Below are positions 8,916-18,118 of a stretch of DNA of 64,000 bases, one piece after another. The notes beneath the pieces are model-generated. The model saw only the letters and a list, made by a program, of their open reading frames with translations. It was not told where the DNA came from and did no database searches. The stretch is taken from assembly GCA_002085445.1 (NCBI GenBank), contig NBMI01000025.1, forward strand, positions 1-64,000, given 5' to 3'. The stretch is from Candidatus Parabeggiatoa sp. nov. 2. GTDB lineage: Bacteria; Pseudomonadota; Gammaproteobacteria; Beggiatoales; Beggiatoaceae. Made by a program: the position numbers and the translations under genes. Position 1 is the stretch's first letter, and the number at the start of each line of letters is the position of its first letter.

Positions 8916-11900
8916 CTAACGCCTAAACCACCGTAGCCAATTCGTTATTTTAGCACTCAACCAACCACCTTTCTGACGTTTATTGAGTTTTTTCACTTCA
9001 CTTGCAGCGGTTTGGTTACTGATGCGCCTTGTTACCATGTCTTTATAAACCTGATCGGCCGTTTTACGCCGCTTTACCGCATCGCCCGCATCCAAGAATT
9101 TTTCAAGGTATTCAATCACTTTTTGAAAAAAACCACCCGTTTGACTGTCTTTATCTCCGCCCGCGGCATTGATTTCATTCATCGCTTGTTGCAGGTTAGA
9201 GAGTATTAACGTGAAATTGGTTTGAAATTGGGCCAGTTGTCCGGTTGGGGTTTCTTGGACTTGAGCGATAGTTTTACGCACATATTCTTCGCTCAAAGGC
9301 CCATATTCTTTGAATGATGCCAGCGCATTGAGGCCTTGTTCTGCAATGCGTAAGCTATTGTTTTTTAATTGTTCTCCCGCCTTATAACAGGCCTCCCACG
9401 CTTGCCAGCGATACACAAAGTCAAGTCCGGTGCCTTTGATGTTTTGCATGCCCATAATGCGGTTGAGAAAGCCGGGCGGCGTACTGGCGCTGATGCGTTG
9501 AACAATTTGATTGCCGGGCGTGTAGGGATTGTGAATAACAACCAGTTTGCTTTCAAACCATTGCCAGAGAACTTGACGATAGGCATTGTCTAATTCGTCG
9601 TGTTGGCTGTCGGTGGCTTTTTCGATTTTGGTGGCAAGTGCTTGATAGGCCTCGTAATTTTTAACATCAATTTCAAGCCGCTCTAAAATCTCCTTGGCAT
9701 TGTCTGCGTCTACGGTGTCAGGCAAACTTTCATGGAGTTTTTTGGGTTGTTGCCATAAGTTCAATAAATCCTCAAGGTTCGGCAAGTCACCTTGTGATTC
9801 AAGCATGATACGCAAACGTGTTTGCATCTGTTCTTCGGTAACCGGGATGCGATAAGCGCGAGCGGCGGCTTGTAACTGGGTTAGGGGGCCATGTTCTGAA
9901 ATTCCTTCCTTTGATAAAGGCGCTTCTTGTGAAGTCTCTGCCGTTGTCGAAGGACTAGCGGGGGTTTGCCATAATGTTAGTTTGGGCGCATAGCTTTCCC
10001 AAGTTTCGCGGATGTAGCCCAGCATGCCGGTTAAATTGGTGCCAATAAGAACATGTTGATCGGCGCTCACGTCTTCCACCAACAGACTGGCAAAAACGCG
10101 GGAGCGAGCAATGCGATCGGCCCGATTGTTGACGATGGTGCTTAGCCAAATGCCCGGCTCTTTTTCAAAGTCTTGATCACGAAAACCCATTCTTGACCAA
10201 TTGCCTAAAGCCCCAAACCGTTCATTGGCAGACATGCCCATCACAAATTCCAGTTTGCGGGTTTTTATCGACGCAATGGGGTAAGATTTTAAAACGCCTA
10301 AATCCAGCACGACGCGATCGGCCATTTCTTTGAGGCCAAAATCGGCCTCAATCCCTAATTCATCGCCCACTGCCAGCACTAAAGCGATATTATAAGGATG
10401 CTCTTCGTAAGGAAAACGTTGCAAAACATCGGGTGTCAATAACCCGGCTTGTAACCAATTAACCGGGCGTAGGGGCGTATTAAATTCATCCGCGGCCGTC
10501 TGTAGTATCGGCAACATTTGTTCTTCGGTACTCACCAAAGTGGCATTGCGCGGAATGAAATTGGTCATCACTTGCGGAATATTAATGCCGGCCGGGCCTT
10601 GCAAATCTTCATGGTCAGGATAAGTGTTTGTTATTGTTGAAATATCATCGCGTGTCCATTGTCTTTGCAGGATTTCCACATAAGCCGGGGTAAGCCCCAT
10701 ACATTCCCACAAAAAAATGTCCATATCCATTTTATCCGCTTGGCGCAACACATTGTACTGTTCCCAAATCGTCGCTTTATCGTAAGGGCGGAACAAAAAC
10801 ATTTCGTGGGTAACATCAAAAGGACTGGCGTGTAAAAACATGGCTTCGCAGCCGGTGGTTTTGGAAAAAATGCTATAGCCCAAGGCATTAAACATCGCCG
10901 CTTTAATGCGTTCGGTGCCCGATTTGCCGCGCGTGCCCCAGCCGCCTACGATTAAAGGAATATTAGCGCGGGTGCGGTTGAGCAATAGGTTGGCGTACAG
11001 GTGCTTAAAGAAAAAATAACCGAGTGCGGCGACCGCAAAAATACTTAAATCTTGTAAGTCATTTTGATAGACTGAAAAAAAGTATTCTTGGATGCGTAAC
11101 CAAATTTCTTTTAGATCGCTAAGATCGCCAAAGGGTATTATCACCGGAAAAAACCGTTGCACTGCCGGATCGGCCTTAAATTCTGGTAGGCTTGGGTAAG
11201 TGTGGGGTTGATACTCTATCTTAAAGCCCAAACTTCGCAGTGCCTCAATATAAGTAGAAGCTGGTGATTGGCTTTGTTCGTTCCAATTACGTAAATGGGC
11301 ATAATTGGCATAACGCCATGTTAATGAGAAACGCGCAAAAAGTCGCCGCCACGGAAATCTGGGTGCTTTTACGGTGGTAATGCCTTCGCTGGTGTAAATC
11401 TGTACCTTTTGAGAGCGCAAACAATCAAGCATTTCATCAACTAAAGGCAAATAAGGCCGCCAACCGCCTTCCGGTGCAATGAACAAAGGCTCACCAGGGA
11501 TTTTAGTTTCCGCTAATTCACTCAGGATGCCAGAAGGAATGCGTAATTCTCCTGGAAAATGCCGGCCAGTGGTGTGTCGAAACGCTTGACGTTTGGACGG
11601 ATCGGGATAGCGAAATTCATGTATCAATCGCCACAGCCGAAACCCAAATAAATGTCCGCGAATAATGGTTTTGCTAGATTCGTTTTGCACCACATCATAA
11701 CCAAAATCTTCTTGACACATCACCGACAAGACTCGCGCCAGTGTGGCATCATCAGCCCGTAAAGGTTTTTGAAATGGGTTCAAGAAAGTCAGTTTCTTGA
11801 ACAGGCTTGGTTTTTCAGCGCGACTACCAGGTAAGGGGAGTCCTCCCTTTTGAAATAGGGGTGATTTTATGATTAAGTCCCGTTTCTTTAAACGTCGGCG

Positions 11901-13322
11901 TTGCTCTGGTTTAAGCGTTTGCAGTTTTTCTTGTAACTGGGTTCGCAGGGCATGCGCTTGCGGTTCCATCTGACACCAGAGCCGCTCGGCGGCTTGTGCT
12001 GCCCAACGGCGTACCGGGATGGGTTTATCGGCTGATCTGTGAATTTCTTCTATTTGTTTTAGGAGCGCTTCCTGCCAGTGTCGCGCTCTGGTTTTATCTT
12101 CCGTTTCAATCGTCCAATCATCGGAAAGTACTTCATCAACTACCTGACAGATATCGGTGGCAACTTTGAGAGCAACACGCAAGACAAAGTTATCCGTTTC
12201 ATTGGCTAAACTGTCGATAAGCACTTGCAACAAAAACTCATTCAGTTCGTGGCGCGGCAATAAGGACAGTATTTCCAACAGCGCCGCCGCTCTTACCGAG
12301 GCTTCTTCATCCTGATGTACCAATTGGTGCAAATAAGTTTGCACCGTGTCAACCGGCGCGGCTACTAACGCTTTTGCCAATTCTTGACGCACATAAGGGC
12401 TAGTATCTTGAACAATGGTGGGAATGAGTTCAAGGAGTTCAGGCCGTTTTTGTAAATTTCTACCTAATAATTCCACCGCGCGTCGGCGTACAAAAAAATC
12501 ATCGCTGTCGCCGGGTTCATTAAAGCGTTTTCGCAAAACCACTTGCAACGTCTGGGGTGAGAGGCTTTCCAATAATTGGATTGCTTCGCACTGAAGCCAA
12601 ACATCTTGCTTATAATCGACGCTGGTGCGATAAATATATTGTAGTGTATCTTGGCTAACACTATCTTGTTGAATTTCATCGGGTAATTGTTTTAACGTCG
12701 TCGCCAGACAACGAAACGCTTCAAGGCGAACACGATTATCACCGGTATAGTGCAGCAAAGGTTTAATGATCTTTTCTAAATGGAGAAGTTGCCATAATTC
12801 TATTTCCCTGCCTTCTTCACTCAAGACGATAGTCGCTAAATAGCCTAACCTTTTTGAGAAAAAGCTCAATCGGCGTTCACTGATTCCTTGCAGACGTCGA
12901 TAACGATCCACTATGGCATCTTGCCCAAACCAACGGGAAAAGGCTTTTTTGTCTCCCCATAATTGCCACCGACTGGCGCCGAGCCATTTGGCAAAATCAA
13001 GGATATGTTTGTTTTGCTCCCTGGGGTTGAAAGCTTTACTATAGCGTTTGCTAAACTCGGCATATTGTTCGCGGCGGATAGCCATGTTGGTTAATTCTAA
13101 GTCGAGCCGATAGCAGAGAAATTTGACGAGAGTTTGGGCAAGCGTTTGCCGCTTCGCGGTTTTTCCGTTCGCTTTTCTCAGTCTTTTTCTGTCAGAGGGT
13201 TCCTGCTTTTTGAACCAATCCCGATATTCACGGAGCAAGGGTTTGATTAATTTGGCTTCGGCTTTGAGCCAATAGGGGTGGATGCCTTCTTCAAGTAATG
13301 TGCGTATGGTTTTAGGGCTCAT
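8916..13322 (-). CDS. HEAT-repeat protein fused to PgsB/CapB-like Mur ligase (1468 aa)
   Basis: The N-terminal ~470 residues are alpha-helical repeats of HEAT type (for example RRRAVELLGRNL, EASVRAAALLEILSLL). A linker follows, then a hydrophobic segment DLSIFAVAALGYFFFKHLYA near residue 765 and immediately after it the P-loop GGWGTRGKSGTERIKAAMF (about 792). A membrane segment directly before an RGKS P-loop is the layout of PgsB/CapB, the ligase of poly-gamma-glutamate synthesis. Further ligase-type motifs are WECMGLTPAYVEI, TNTYPDHEDLQGP and the conserved GFLNRIMG near 1310. The last ~200 residues are helical with a basic end. An ATP-dependent amide ligase joining amino acids at the inner membrane is inferred; the substrate is unknown. 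Two dispersed repeats are read in frame in linkers (KSPLFQKGGLPLPG near 485, EAPLSKEGISE near 1140). At roughly three times the length of PgsB it is far outside the usual family size. Confidence 0.75.
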   Translation of the reverse strand: MSPKTIRTLLEEGIHPYWLKAEAKLIKPLLREYRDWFKKQEPSDRKRLRKANGKTAKRQTLAQTLVKFLCYRLDLELTNMAIRREQYAEFSKRYSKAFNPREQNKHILDFAKWLGASRWQLWGDKKAFSRWFGQDAIVDRYRRLQGISERRLSFFSKRLGYLATIVLSEEGREIELWQLLHLEKIIKPLLHYTGDNRVRLEAFRCLATTLKQLPDEIQQDSVSQDTLQYIYRTSVDYKQDVWLQCEAIQLLESLSPQTLQVVLRKRFNEPGDSDDFFVRRRAVELLGRNLQKRPELLELIPTIVQDTSPYVRQELAKALVAAPVDTVQTYLHQLVHQDEEASVRAAALLEILSLLPRHELNEFLLQVLIDSLANETDNFVLRVALKVATDICQVVDEVLSDDWTIETEDKTRARHWQEALLKQIEEIHRSADKPIPVRRWAAQAAERLWCQMEPQAHALRTQLQEKLQTLKPEQRRRLKKRDLIIKSPLFQKGGLPLPGSRAEKPSLFKKLTFLNPFQKPLRADDATLARVLSVMCQEDFGYDVVQNESSKTIIRGHLFGFRLWRLIHEFRYPDPSKRQAFRHTTGRHFPGELRIPSGILSELAETKIPGEPLFIAPEGGWRPYLPLVDEMLDCLRSQKVQIYTSEGITTVKAPRFPWRRLFARFSLTWRYANYAHLRNWNEQSQSPASTYIEALRSLGFKIEYQPHTYPSLPEFKADPAVQRFFPVIIPFGDLSDLKEIWLRIQEYFFSVYQNDLQDLSIFAVAALGYFFFKHLYANLLLNRTRANIPLIVGGWGTRGKSGTERIKAAMFNALGYSIFSKTTGCEAMFLHASPFDVTHEMFLFRPYDKATIWEQYNVLRQADKMDMDIFLWECMGLTPAYVEILQRQWTRDDISTITNTYPDHEDLQGPAGINIPQVMTNFIPRNATLVSTEEQMLPILQTAADEFNTPLRPVNWLQAGLLTPDVLQRFPYEEHPYNIALVLAVGDELGIEADFGLKEMADRVVLDLGVLKSYPIASIKTRKLEFVMGMSANERFGALGNWSRMGFRDQDFEKEPGIWLSTIVNNRADRIARSRVFASLLVEDVSADQHVLIGTNLTGMLGYIRETWESYAPKLTLWQTPASPSTTAETSQEAPLSKEGISEHGPLTQLQAAARAYRIPVTEEQMQTRLRIMLESQGDLPNLEDLLNLWQQPKKLHESLPDTVDADNAKEILERLEIDVKNYEAYQALATKIEKATDSQHDELDNAYRQVLWQWFESKLVVIHNPYTPGNQIVQRISASTPPGFLNRIMGMQNIKGTGLDFVYRWQAWEACYKAGEQLKNNSLRIAEQGLNALASFKEYGPLSEEYVRKTIAQVQETPTGQLAQFQTNFTLILSNLQQAMNEINAAGGDKDSQTGGFFQKVIEYLEKFLDAGDAVKRRKTADQVYKDMVTRRISNQTAASEVKKLNKRQKGGWLSAKITNWLRWFRR

Positions 13323-13698
13323 AGTTAAGTAAGTTGTTGCACATTTATGTATAACTACAAGGATTGCATATAAGCAAGGATGACAGTATAACTACATGGA
13401 TTGCATATAAGCCTGGATGAAATATTGTAATAGTTTTTCATAAAATAGGTGTCTTAATGATAAACTTTGATGAACAGTGAATAATGGTAGTTTATGCTAA
13501 TCAATGTTTGTGAAATCAATGAGTTATCTGTATATTGCTGATCTGTTTCATCCTCATCATGGCCCTCAAGAGAAAGGGTTTGGTTGGATAGGGATAGGAA
13601 AAACCGGGAGTTGTTGCGACTGCCAAACTAAAGTTTGGACGACTGCCTAACAACTGCCAAACTAAAGTTTGGACTCCTGAGAGGCGATAAATCGCCTA
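13323..13698. repeat. Intergenic region with two CAAGG-type units and TAAA palindromes
   Basis: CAAGG-type units at 13350-13420 lie directly upstream of the HEAT-ligase start. Nearer 13620-13700 are two CCAAACTAAAGTTTGG palindromes and one GGCGATAAATCGCC palindrome followed by TACTACAAAC, which reaches into the stop codon of the next kinase gene. No gene is seen. Confidence 0.75.
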
Positions 13699-14955
13699 CT
13701 ACAAACAAGATTCCTGCCAGGGTAACGAGATGGTGAAGCGGCTACCCTTGCCGATTTGACTTTCGACAGAAATACGACCTTTGTGTAATTCAGTCAAACG
13801 ATGTACCAATGACAAGCCCAGCCCCGTACCTTCTTGTGCTCGATTGAGGCCTCCATCTAGTTGTACAAAGGGGTCAAAGAGGTATTTGATATCTTCTTCC
13901 GCAATGCCTATGCCGGTGTCCTGAACGCTAAAATAAACGAGGCCATTTTTAGCATCACCGTTCACTTCTAATTTAATAGAACCGCCTTTTGGCGTAAACT
14001 TAACCGCATTCGATAGCAAGTTGACAAGGATTTGCTTTAAGCGACGTTCATCGGCTTGAATCGTTTCTACAGCATGGTCTAAGGTAGTAGAAACCCGAAT
14101 TTGTTTTTTGTGGGCCGCGTCAAGCGTTATCTGTAAGCTCACTTGGCAAACATCATTCACAGAAACTGTGTCGATTTCTAAGCTTAATTTGCCCGCTTCG
14201 ATTCTGGAAAAGTCAAGCAAATCATTAATCAAAGCCAGTAAGTGATTGCCACTGTTTTCGAGTGTACGCATGTATTTGCGTTGCTTGTCGTTGAGGGGGC
14301 CATAAACAGACTCTTGAAGTGCTTCTGAGATGCCTAAAATGGCCGTCAATGGTGTGCGTAATTCGTGGCTCATGCTGGCGAGGAATTCATCTTTGAGGCG
14401 CAGGGCGCGAGTCAATTCAGTGTTTGCCACCCGCAAATCGGCCGTGCGTTCTTCAACACGTTTGGCTAATGAAGCTTTCTCAGCTTGCAAGGCTTCTAAG
14501 GCTTTTTCACGTTCCATTTCCGCCTGTTTGCGTCGGTTTATTTCTTCGATTAACTGTTGATTTTGCCGGACAAGTTGCCGCTGTAATTTGTGGACATTCA
14601 GATGGGTCGTGACGCGAGCCAATACTTCTTCAAGCTGAAGTGGTTTAGTGATGTAATCGGCTGCGCCTAACTCAAAACCTTTGAGTTTATCAACGAGATA
14701 TGTTCGTGCGGTCATAAAAATGACTGGGATGTCTTTCATTTTGGGTTTGGATTTGAGTATTTTACACACTTCAAACCCATCCATGCCGGGCATAGTCACA
14801 TCTAACAGTATCAAATCGGGCTGAGCAAACTCAGCCGTTTTAATACCATCTTCACCATTGTTAGCCGCTAGCACTTTAAAATCTCGCTTGCTTAACAAAT
14901 CAAGCAAGATTTCGATATTGTCAGGCGTATCGTCAATAATTAAGAGAGTATCCAT
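13699..14955 (-). CDS. Receiver-histidine kinase
   Basis: A soluble 418-residue two-component protein. Residues 1-120 form a receiver domain (LLIIDDTPDN; phosphoacceptor in LILLDVTMPG; MTAR; KP in YITKPLQ). A coiled coil spans about 125-190. HisKA has the phospho-accepting His in FLASMSHELRTPL (about 197). HATPase_c carries the N box QILVNLLSNAVKF, G1 DTGIGIAEED and G2 GTGLGLS. The receiver at the N-terminus suggests the kinase is controlled by another kinase and passes the signal on. It is a close paralogue of the gene at 15920-17554 but lacks the C-terminal receiver. The final residues ESCL and the TAG stop are made by a TTTGTAGTAGGCGATTTATC repeat lying across the gene end. An ACTGATA repeat sits just upstream of the ATG; no strong ribosome site is visible. 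Confidence 0.9.
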   Translation of the reverse strand: MDTLLIIDDTPDNIEILLDLLSKRDFKVLAANNGEDGIKTAEFAQPDLILLDVTMPGMDGFEVCKILKSKPKMKDIPVIFMTARTYLVDKLKGFELGAADYITKPLQLEEVLARVTTHLNVHKLQRQLVRQNQQLIEEINRRKQAEMEREKALEALQAEKASLAKRVEERTADLRVANTELTRALRLKDEFLASMSHELRTPLTAILGISEALQESVYGPLNDKQRKYMRTLENSGNHLLALINDLLDFSRIEAGKLSLEIDTVSVNDVCQVSLQITLDAAHKKQIRVSTTLDHAVETIQADERRLKQILVNLLSNAVKFTPKGGSIKLEVNGDAKNGLVYFSVQDTGIGIAEEDIKYLFDPFVQLDGGLNRAQEGTGLGLSLVHRLTELHKGRISVESQIGKGSRFTISLPWQESCL

Positions 14956-15512
14956 GGTATTTCAGTGTCCAGTGATCAGTTTTTCAGTGATCAGTTATAC
15001 GGAATGTACAGATGCGGGTGAAAATAAAAATTGACCCGTTTGGTTTAGAATTTCAGGCTAAATTCGCTCCGCGAAACTTTAGCGTATTTTTATTGACTTT
15101 CAATCCTTTCATTCAGCCGAAAAAATCCGTTTATTTCGCGTATCCGTTGTACTTTCAGTTATCAGTGTTCAGTGATCAGTCTTATCAGTTATCAGTCGTC
15201 TATAGTTGTTTAGAAAAATCCGGGCATAAACCAAAAAGCGTTGCCCAATGTTTTACGGTTTTTGGGTGCCCAAATATTATTACATACTATAGGGAAGTTT
15301 AAGTCTTCTTTTTTTATTGTCTCATGAATTATTAGGGTTTTCTGTGAAAAACCGCCATAAATTGAGCTTTTGTCATTTGTTGCCGCCCAATAAGATTTCT
15401 CAAGATTTCTCAAGCTTTCTCAAGCTTTCTCCTATTGTCGAAACCGAAATGACAACGTGATTTCTCAGAGCCGAGAAATGACAAAGCGCAAATATGTGTA
15501 ACGTATAATTTG
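14956..15512. repeat. Intergenic region with ACTGATA units and TTTCTCAAG repeat
   Basis: 14960-15000 and 15155-15200 contain degenerate ATCAGTTATCAGTGTTCAG units. 15385-15460 contains TTTCTCAAG/CTTTCTC units followed by GAAACCGAAATGACA, a module that recurs before the NHL gene (19475-19520) and at 34765-34850. No credible gene. Confidence 0.65.
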
Positions 15513-15680
15513 TCATAGAAGGCTATAATAGTACTTTAATGGCGGTAACCCTTTTTTTTTCAGATTAACGGGCTTATTCAAATATTCATCATTATGAGTC
15601 ACCGGCACTTTAAACCGTGCTCGCTTAACGAGCCAGAGTCCGATATTGTCAAGCATATTAATAACTAAGAGAGTCTTCAT
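15513..15680 (-). pseudogene. Receiver-protein remnant: first and last residues joined
   Basis: A 55-codon frame starts MKTLLVINMLDN, the degraded start of a receiver domain like those of the neighbouring kinases (MDTLLVIDD). After about 20 unrelated residues it continues NDEYLNKPVNLKK, which matches the end of the C-terminal receiver of the 544-residue kinase next door (NDYLSKPVNLKK). Almost the whole kinase between the two ends is therefore missing. It cannot fold as a receiver because the phosphoacceptor Asp and the central sheet are absent. Confidence 0.7.
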
Positions 15681-15728
15681 TGTCAATTCCCAGTTCTTAG
15701 TAGTTACCACAGTGATATATTGAGCTTT

Positions 15729-15839
15729 TTACGATTTTTTACATTTTAGCACGTCAAAAATAAAAAATGGCATAACATGATTGATAATTAGCAACCGTCT
15801 ATTGTCAAGCGTCTCCTCAATAACTAAGAGAGTATCCAT
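15729..15839 (-). pseudogene. Second receiver remnant, N-terminal tip only
   Basis: The frame from ATG 15839 reads MDTLLVIEETLDN and then loses all similarity, ending at 15729 after 36 codons. The first thirteen residues and the surrounding DNA (CTAAGAGAGTATCCAT on the plus strand) match the starts of both intact kinases at 14955 and 17554. It appears to be a duplicated 5' end left over from recombination. Confidence 0.6.
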
Positions 15840-15919
15840 TGTCGATTGTCAGTCATTAGTTAAGTTTTTAGTTGGCTTTTGGAAATTGAACGAACTTATG
15901 AATTCCTGAGTTTTATGAA

Positions 15920-17554
15920 TCACAATAGTGCTTCAATGGCCGTTACCAGTTTTTTCAGATTAACGGGTTTACTCAAATAATCATTCGCTCCAGCCGAAAG
16001 ACAACGCTTTTTATCGCCGGGCATAGCGAGAGCGGTGAGAGCAATGATGGGTATCGGTGCGATATCGGTATCCGCCCGAATTTCTCGGATGGCATCTAGT
16101 CCACTCATCACTGGCATTTGAATATCCATCAAAATGAGATTAGGGTGTTTGGCTTGGCATTGTTCAACCGCGTCAACCCCATCCCGTGCGACAATCACTT
16201 GGTAGCCTAGCGTGGTGAGGTAGTCAAATAGAAAGTGGGTGGTGGTTTCTTGATCGTCCGCTAATAAAATCACCGCGGACGTATGAATATTGTCAATGAG
16301 TGCCGATTCTGGTTCACGCGCCGTTGGAAGTGGCCCCATTTCAGAAAGGGATGAGTTGTCTGGCATATAAGCTTGCCAAGGCAGCGAGATAGTGAAGCAG
16401 CTACCTTGATCAACAAGACTCTCGACTGAGACGCTACCACCGTGCATTTCGGCCAAACGATACACGAGAGATAAGCCCAACCCGGTGCCTTCCTGTGCCC
16501 GATTGAGAGTGCCACCCACTTGCACAAAAGGTTCAAAGAGGTGTTTCATGTCTTCTTTGGCAATGCCGTAGCCGGTGTCCCGAACGCTAAAGTCAATCAC
16601 GCCATGTTCAGCATCACCATTCACCTCTAATCTAATTGAACCGCCTTCAGGCGTAAACTTAACCGCATTCGAGAGCAAGTTGACAAGGATTTGCTTTAAG
16701 CGACGTTCATCGGCTTGAATCGTGTCTATAGCGTAATCTAAGGTGGTGGCAACCCGAATTTGTTTTTTGAAAGCCGCTTCCTTAGTCATACGGAGGCATG
16801 CTTGGCAAACGTCATTTACAGAGACGGTGTTGAGATTTAACGTTAATTTCTCGGCTTCTATTTTGGACAAATCAAGAATATCGTTGATCAAAGCCAGTAA
16901 GTGCTCGCCACTCTCTTCTAGGGTACGTATGGATTTGCGTTGCTTGTCGTTGAGGGGGCCATAAAATTCCTCTAGGAACGTTTGCGATATGCCTAAAATG
17001 GCCGTCAGCGGTGAGCGTAATTCGTGGCTCATATTGGCGAGAAATTCATCTTTGAGCCTAGCGGCGTGAGCCAGTTCAACATTCGCCTGACTTAATTGGG
17101 CCGTGCGCTCTGCTAACGCATCTCGTTCAGCCTGTAAGGAAATTTCTACTTGTTTGCGATTAATGATTTCCTGTTGTAACTGTCGATGTAATTTGCATAA
17201 CTTCAGGTGGGTGGTGACACGAGCCAACACTTCTTCAAGCTGAAGTGGTTTAGTGATGTAATCGGCGGCACCTAACTCAAAACCTTTGAGTTTATCAACG
17301 ATATCTGTCCGTGCGGTCATAAAAATGACTGGGATGTCTTGAGTTTTTTCATGATTTTTGAGGGCTTGACAAGCCTCAAAACCATCCATTTCTGGCATAG
17401 TCACGTCTAACAGTATCAAATCGGGCTGAGTCAACTCAGCCATCCTGATACCATCTTTGCCGTCGTGAGCGACTAACACTTTGAAGCCCTTCTTGCTTAA
17501 AAAACTCAGCAAGATATTGTAAGGCATATCATCAATAACTAAGAGAGTATCCAT
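15920..17554 (-). CDS. Hybrid receiver-histidine kinase-receiver
   Basis: A 544-residue soluble hybrid kinase. An N-terminal receiver (MDTLLVIDDMPYN; LILLDVTMPEMDG; MTARTD; TKPLQ) is followed by a coiled coil, HisKA ([18 protein letters not shown]), HATPase_c (QILVNLLSNAVKF, DTGYGIAKED, GTGLGLS) and a C-terminal receiver (VILLADDQETT; LILMDIQMPVMSG; IALTALA; LSKPVNLKK). The N-terminal receiver is a few residues shorter than its paralogue at 13699 in helix 1 (MPYNILLSFLSK against TPDNIEILLDLLSK). Two receivers around one kinase imply an internal phosphorelay, with output through a separate Hpt protein or regulator not seen nearby. An ACTGATA tandem repeat lies immediately upstream of the ATG. 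Confidence 0.9.
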   Translation of the reverse strand: MDTLLVIDDMPYNILLSFLSKKGFKVLVAHDGKDGIRMAELTQPDLILLDVTMPEMDGFEACQALKNHEKTQDIPVIFMTARTDIVDKLKGFELGAADYITKPLQLEEVLARVTTHLKLCKLHRQLQQEIINRKQVEISLQAERDALAERTAQLSQANVELAHAARLKDEFLANMSHELRSPLTAILGISQTFLEEFYGPLNDKQRKSIRTLEESGEHLLALINDILDLSKIEAEKLTLNLNTVSVNDVCQACLRMTKEAAFKKQIRVATTLDYAIDTIQADERRLKQILVNLLSNAVKFTPEGGSIRLEVNGDAEHGVIDFSVRDTGYGIAKEDMKHLFEPFVQVGGTLNRAQEGTGLGLSLVYRLAEMHGGSVSVESLVDQGSCFTISLPWQAYMPDNSSLSEMGPLPTAREPESALIDNIHTSAVILLADDQETTTHFLFDYLTTLGYQVIVARDGVDAVEQCQAKHPNLILMDIQMPVMSGLDAIREIRADTDIAPIPIIALTALAMPGDKKRCLSAGANDYLSKPVNLKKLVTAIEALL

Positions 17555-17852
17555 GGTCAGTTATCAGTTATCAGTTATCAGTTATCAGTTATCAGGTTGG
17601 CAGGAGTCCAAACTTTAGTTTGGCAGACGTCCAATCTACGCAAAAGTTTTTCGCTTAACAACAAATTTTGCCGACGATTTTAGTTTGGCCGCACGGCAAA
17701 CATAATTCGTTTAGGAGCAATATTAGCTGTACTAGTACTCTGTCAATGTTCTATTGACGTGTAACAGGAATCGGCCAGTTTTAACTTGGCACTGCTAAAC
17801 ATTTTCTGGCACTGCCAAACTAAAGTTTGGGCGTTTGAAACCGATCGTATTA
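17555..17852. repeat. ACTGATA tandem and CCAAACTAAAGTTTGG palindromes
   Basis: 17557-17595 is a nearly perfect tandem of TTATCAG units. 17595-17625 and 17810-17832 carry CCAAACTTTAGTTTGG palindromes flanked by GGAGT or GGCG. No gene is seen. Confidence 0.7.
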
Positions 17853-18095
17853 CCCTCATCAATTGAGGGCCATGTTGACGTTTGAAACCTCGCGTATTTT
17901 CTTTCTCAACAATTTTTTTGGATTAAGAAGCAACCCTCATCAATTGAGGGCCATGTTGACGTTTGAAACCTCGCGTATTTTCTTTCTCGACAATTTTTTG
18001 GGATTAAGGAGCAACCCTCATCAATTGAGGGCCATGTTGACGTTTGAAACCGATCGTATTTTCTCGACAATTTTTCTGGATTATACTGCACACGG
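17853..18095. repeat. Three tandem 81-bp repeats with CCCTCA/TGAGGG hairpins
   Basis: CCCTCATCAATTGAGGG begins at 17853, 17934 and 18015, an exact 81-bp period. Each copy continues with GCCATGTTGACGTTTGAAAC and, further on, ACAATTTTT and GGATTA. The start of each unit forms a 6-bp stem with a 5-base loop. A plus-strand frame stays open because 81 is divisible by three, but it has no gene character beyond the repeat. Confidence 0.85.
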
Positions 18096-18118
18096 TTTAG
18101 ATTTGGACGTTTCGTTCA

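Noticed and set aside
15012-15302. 96-residue plus-strand frame after the first kinase
   Set aside because: No recognisable domain, contains ACTGATA and other repeat pieces, and no ribosome site.
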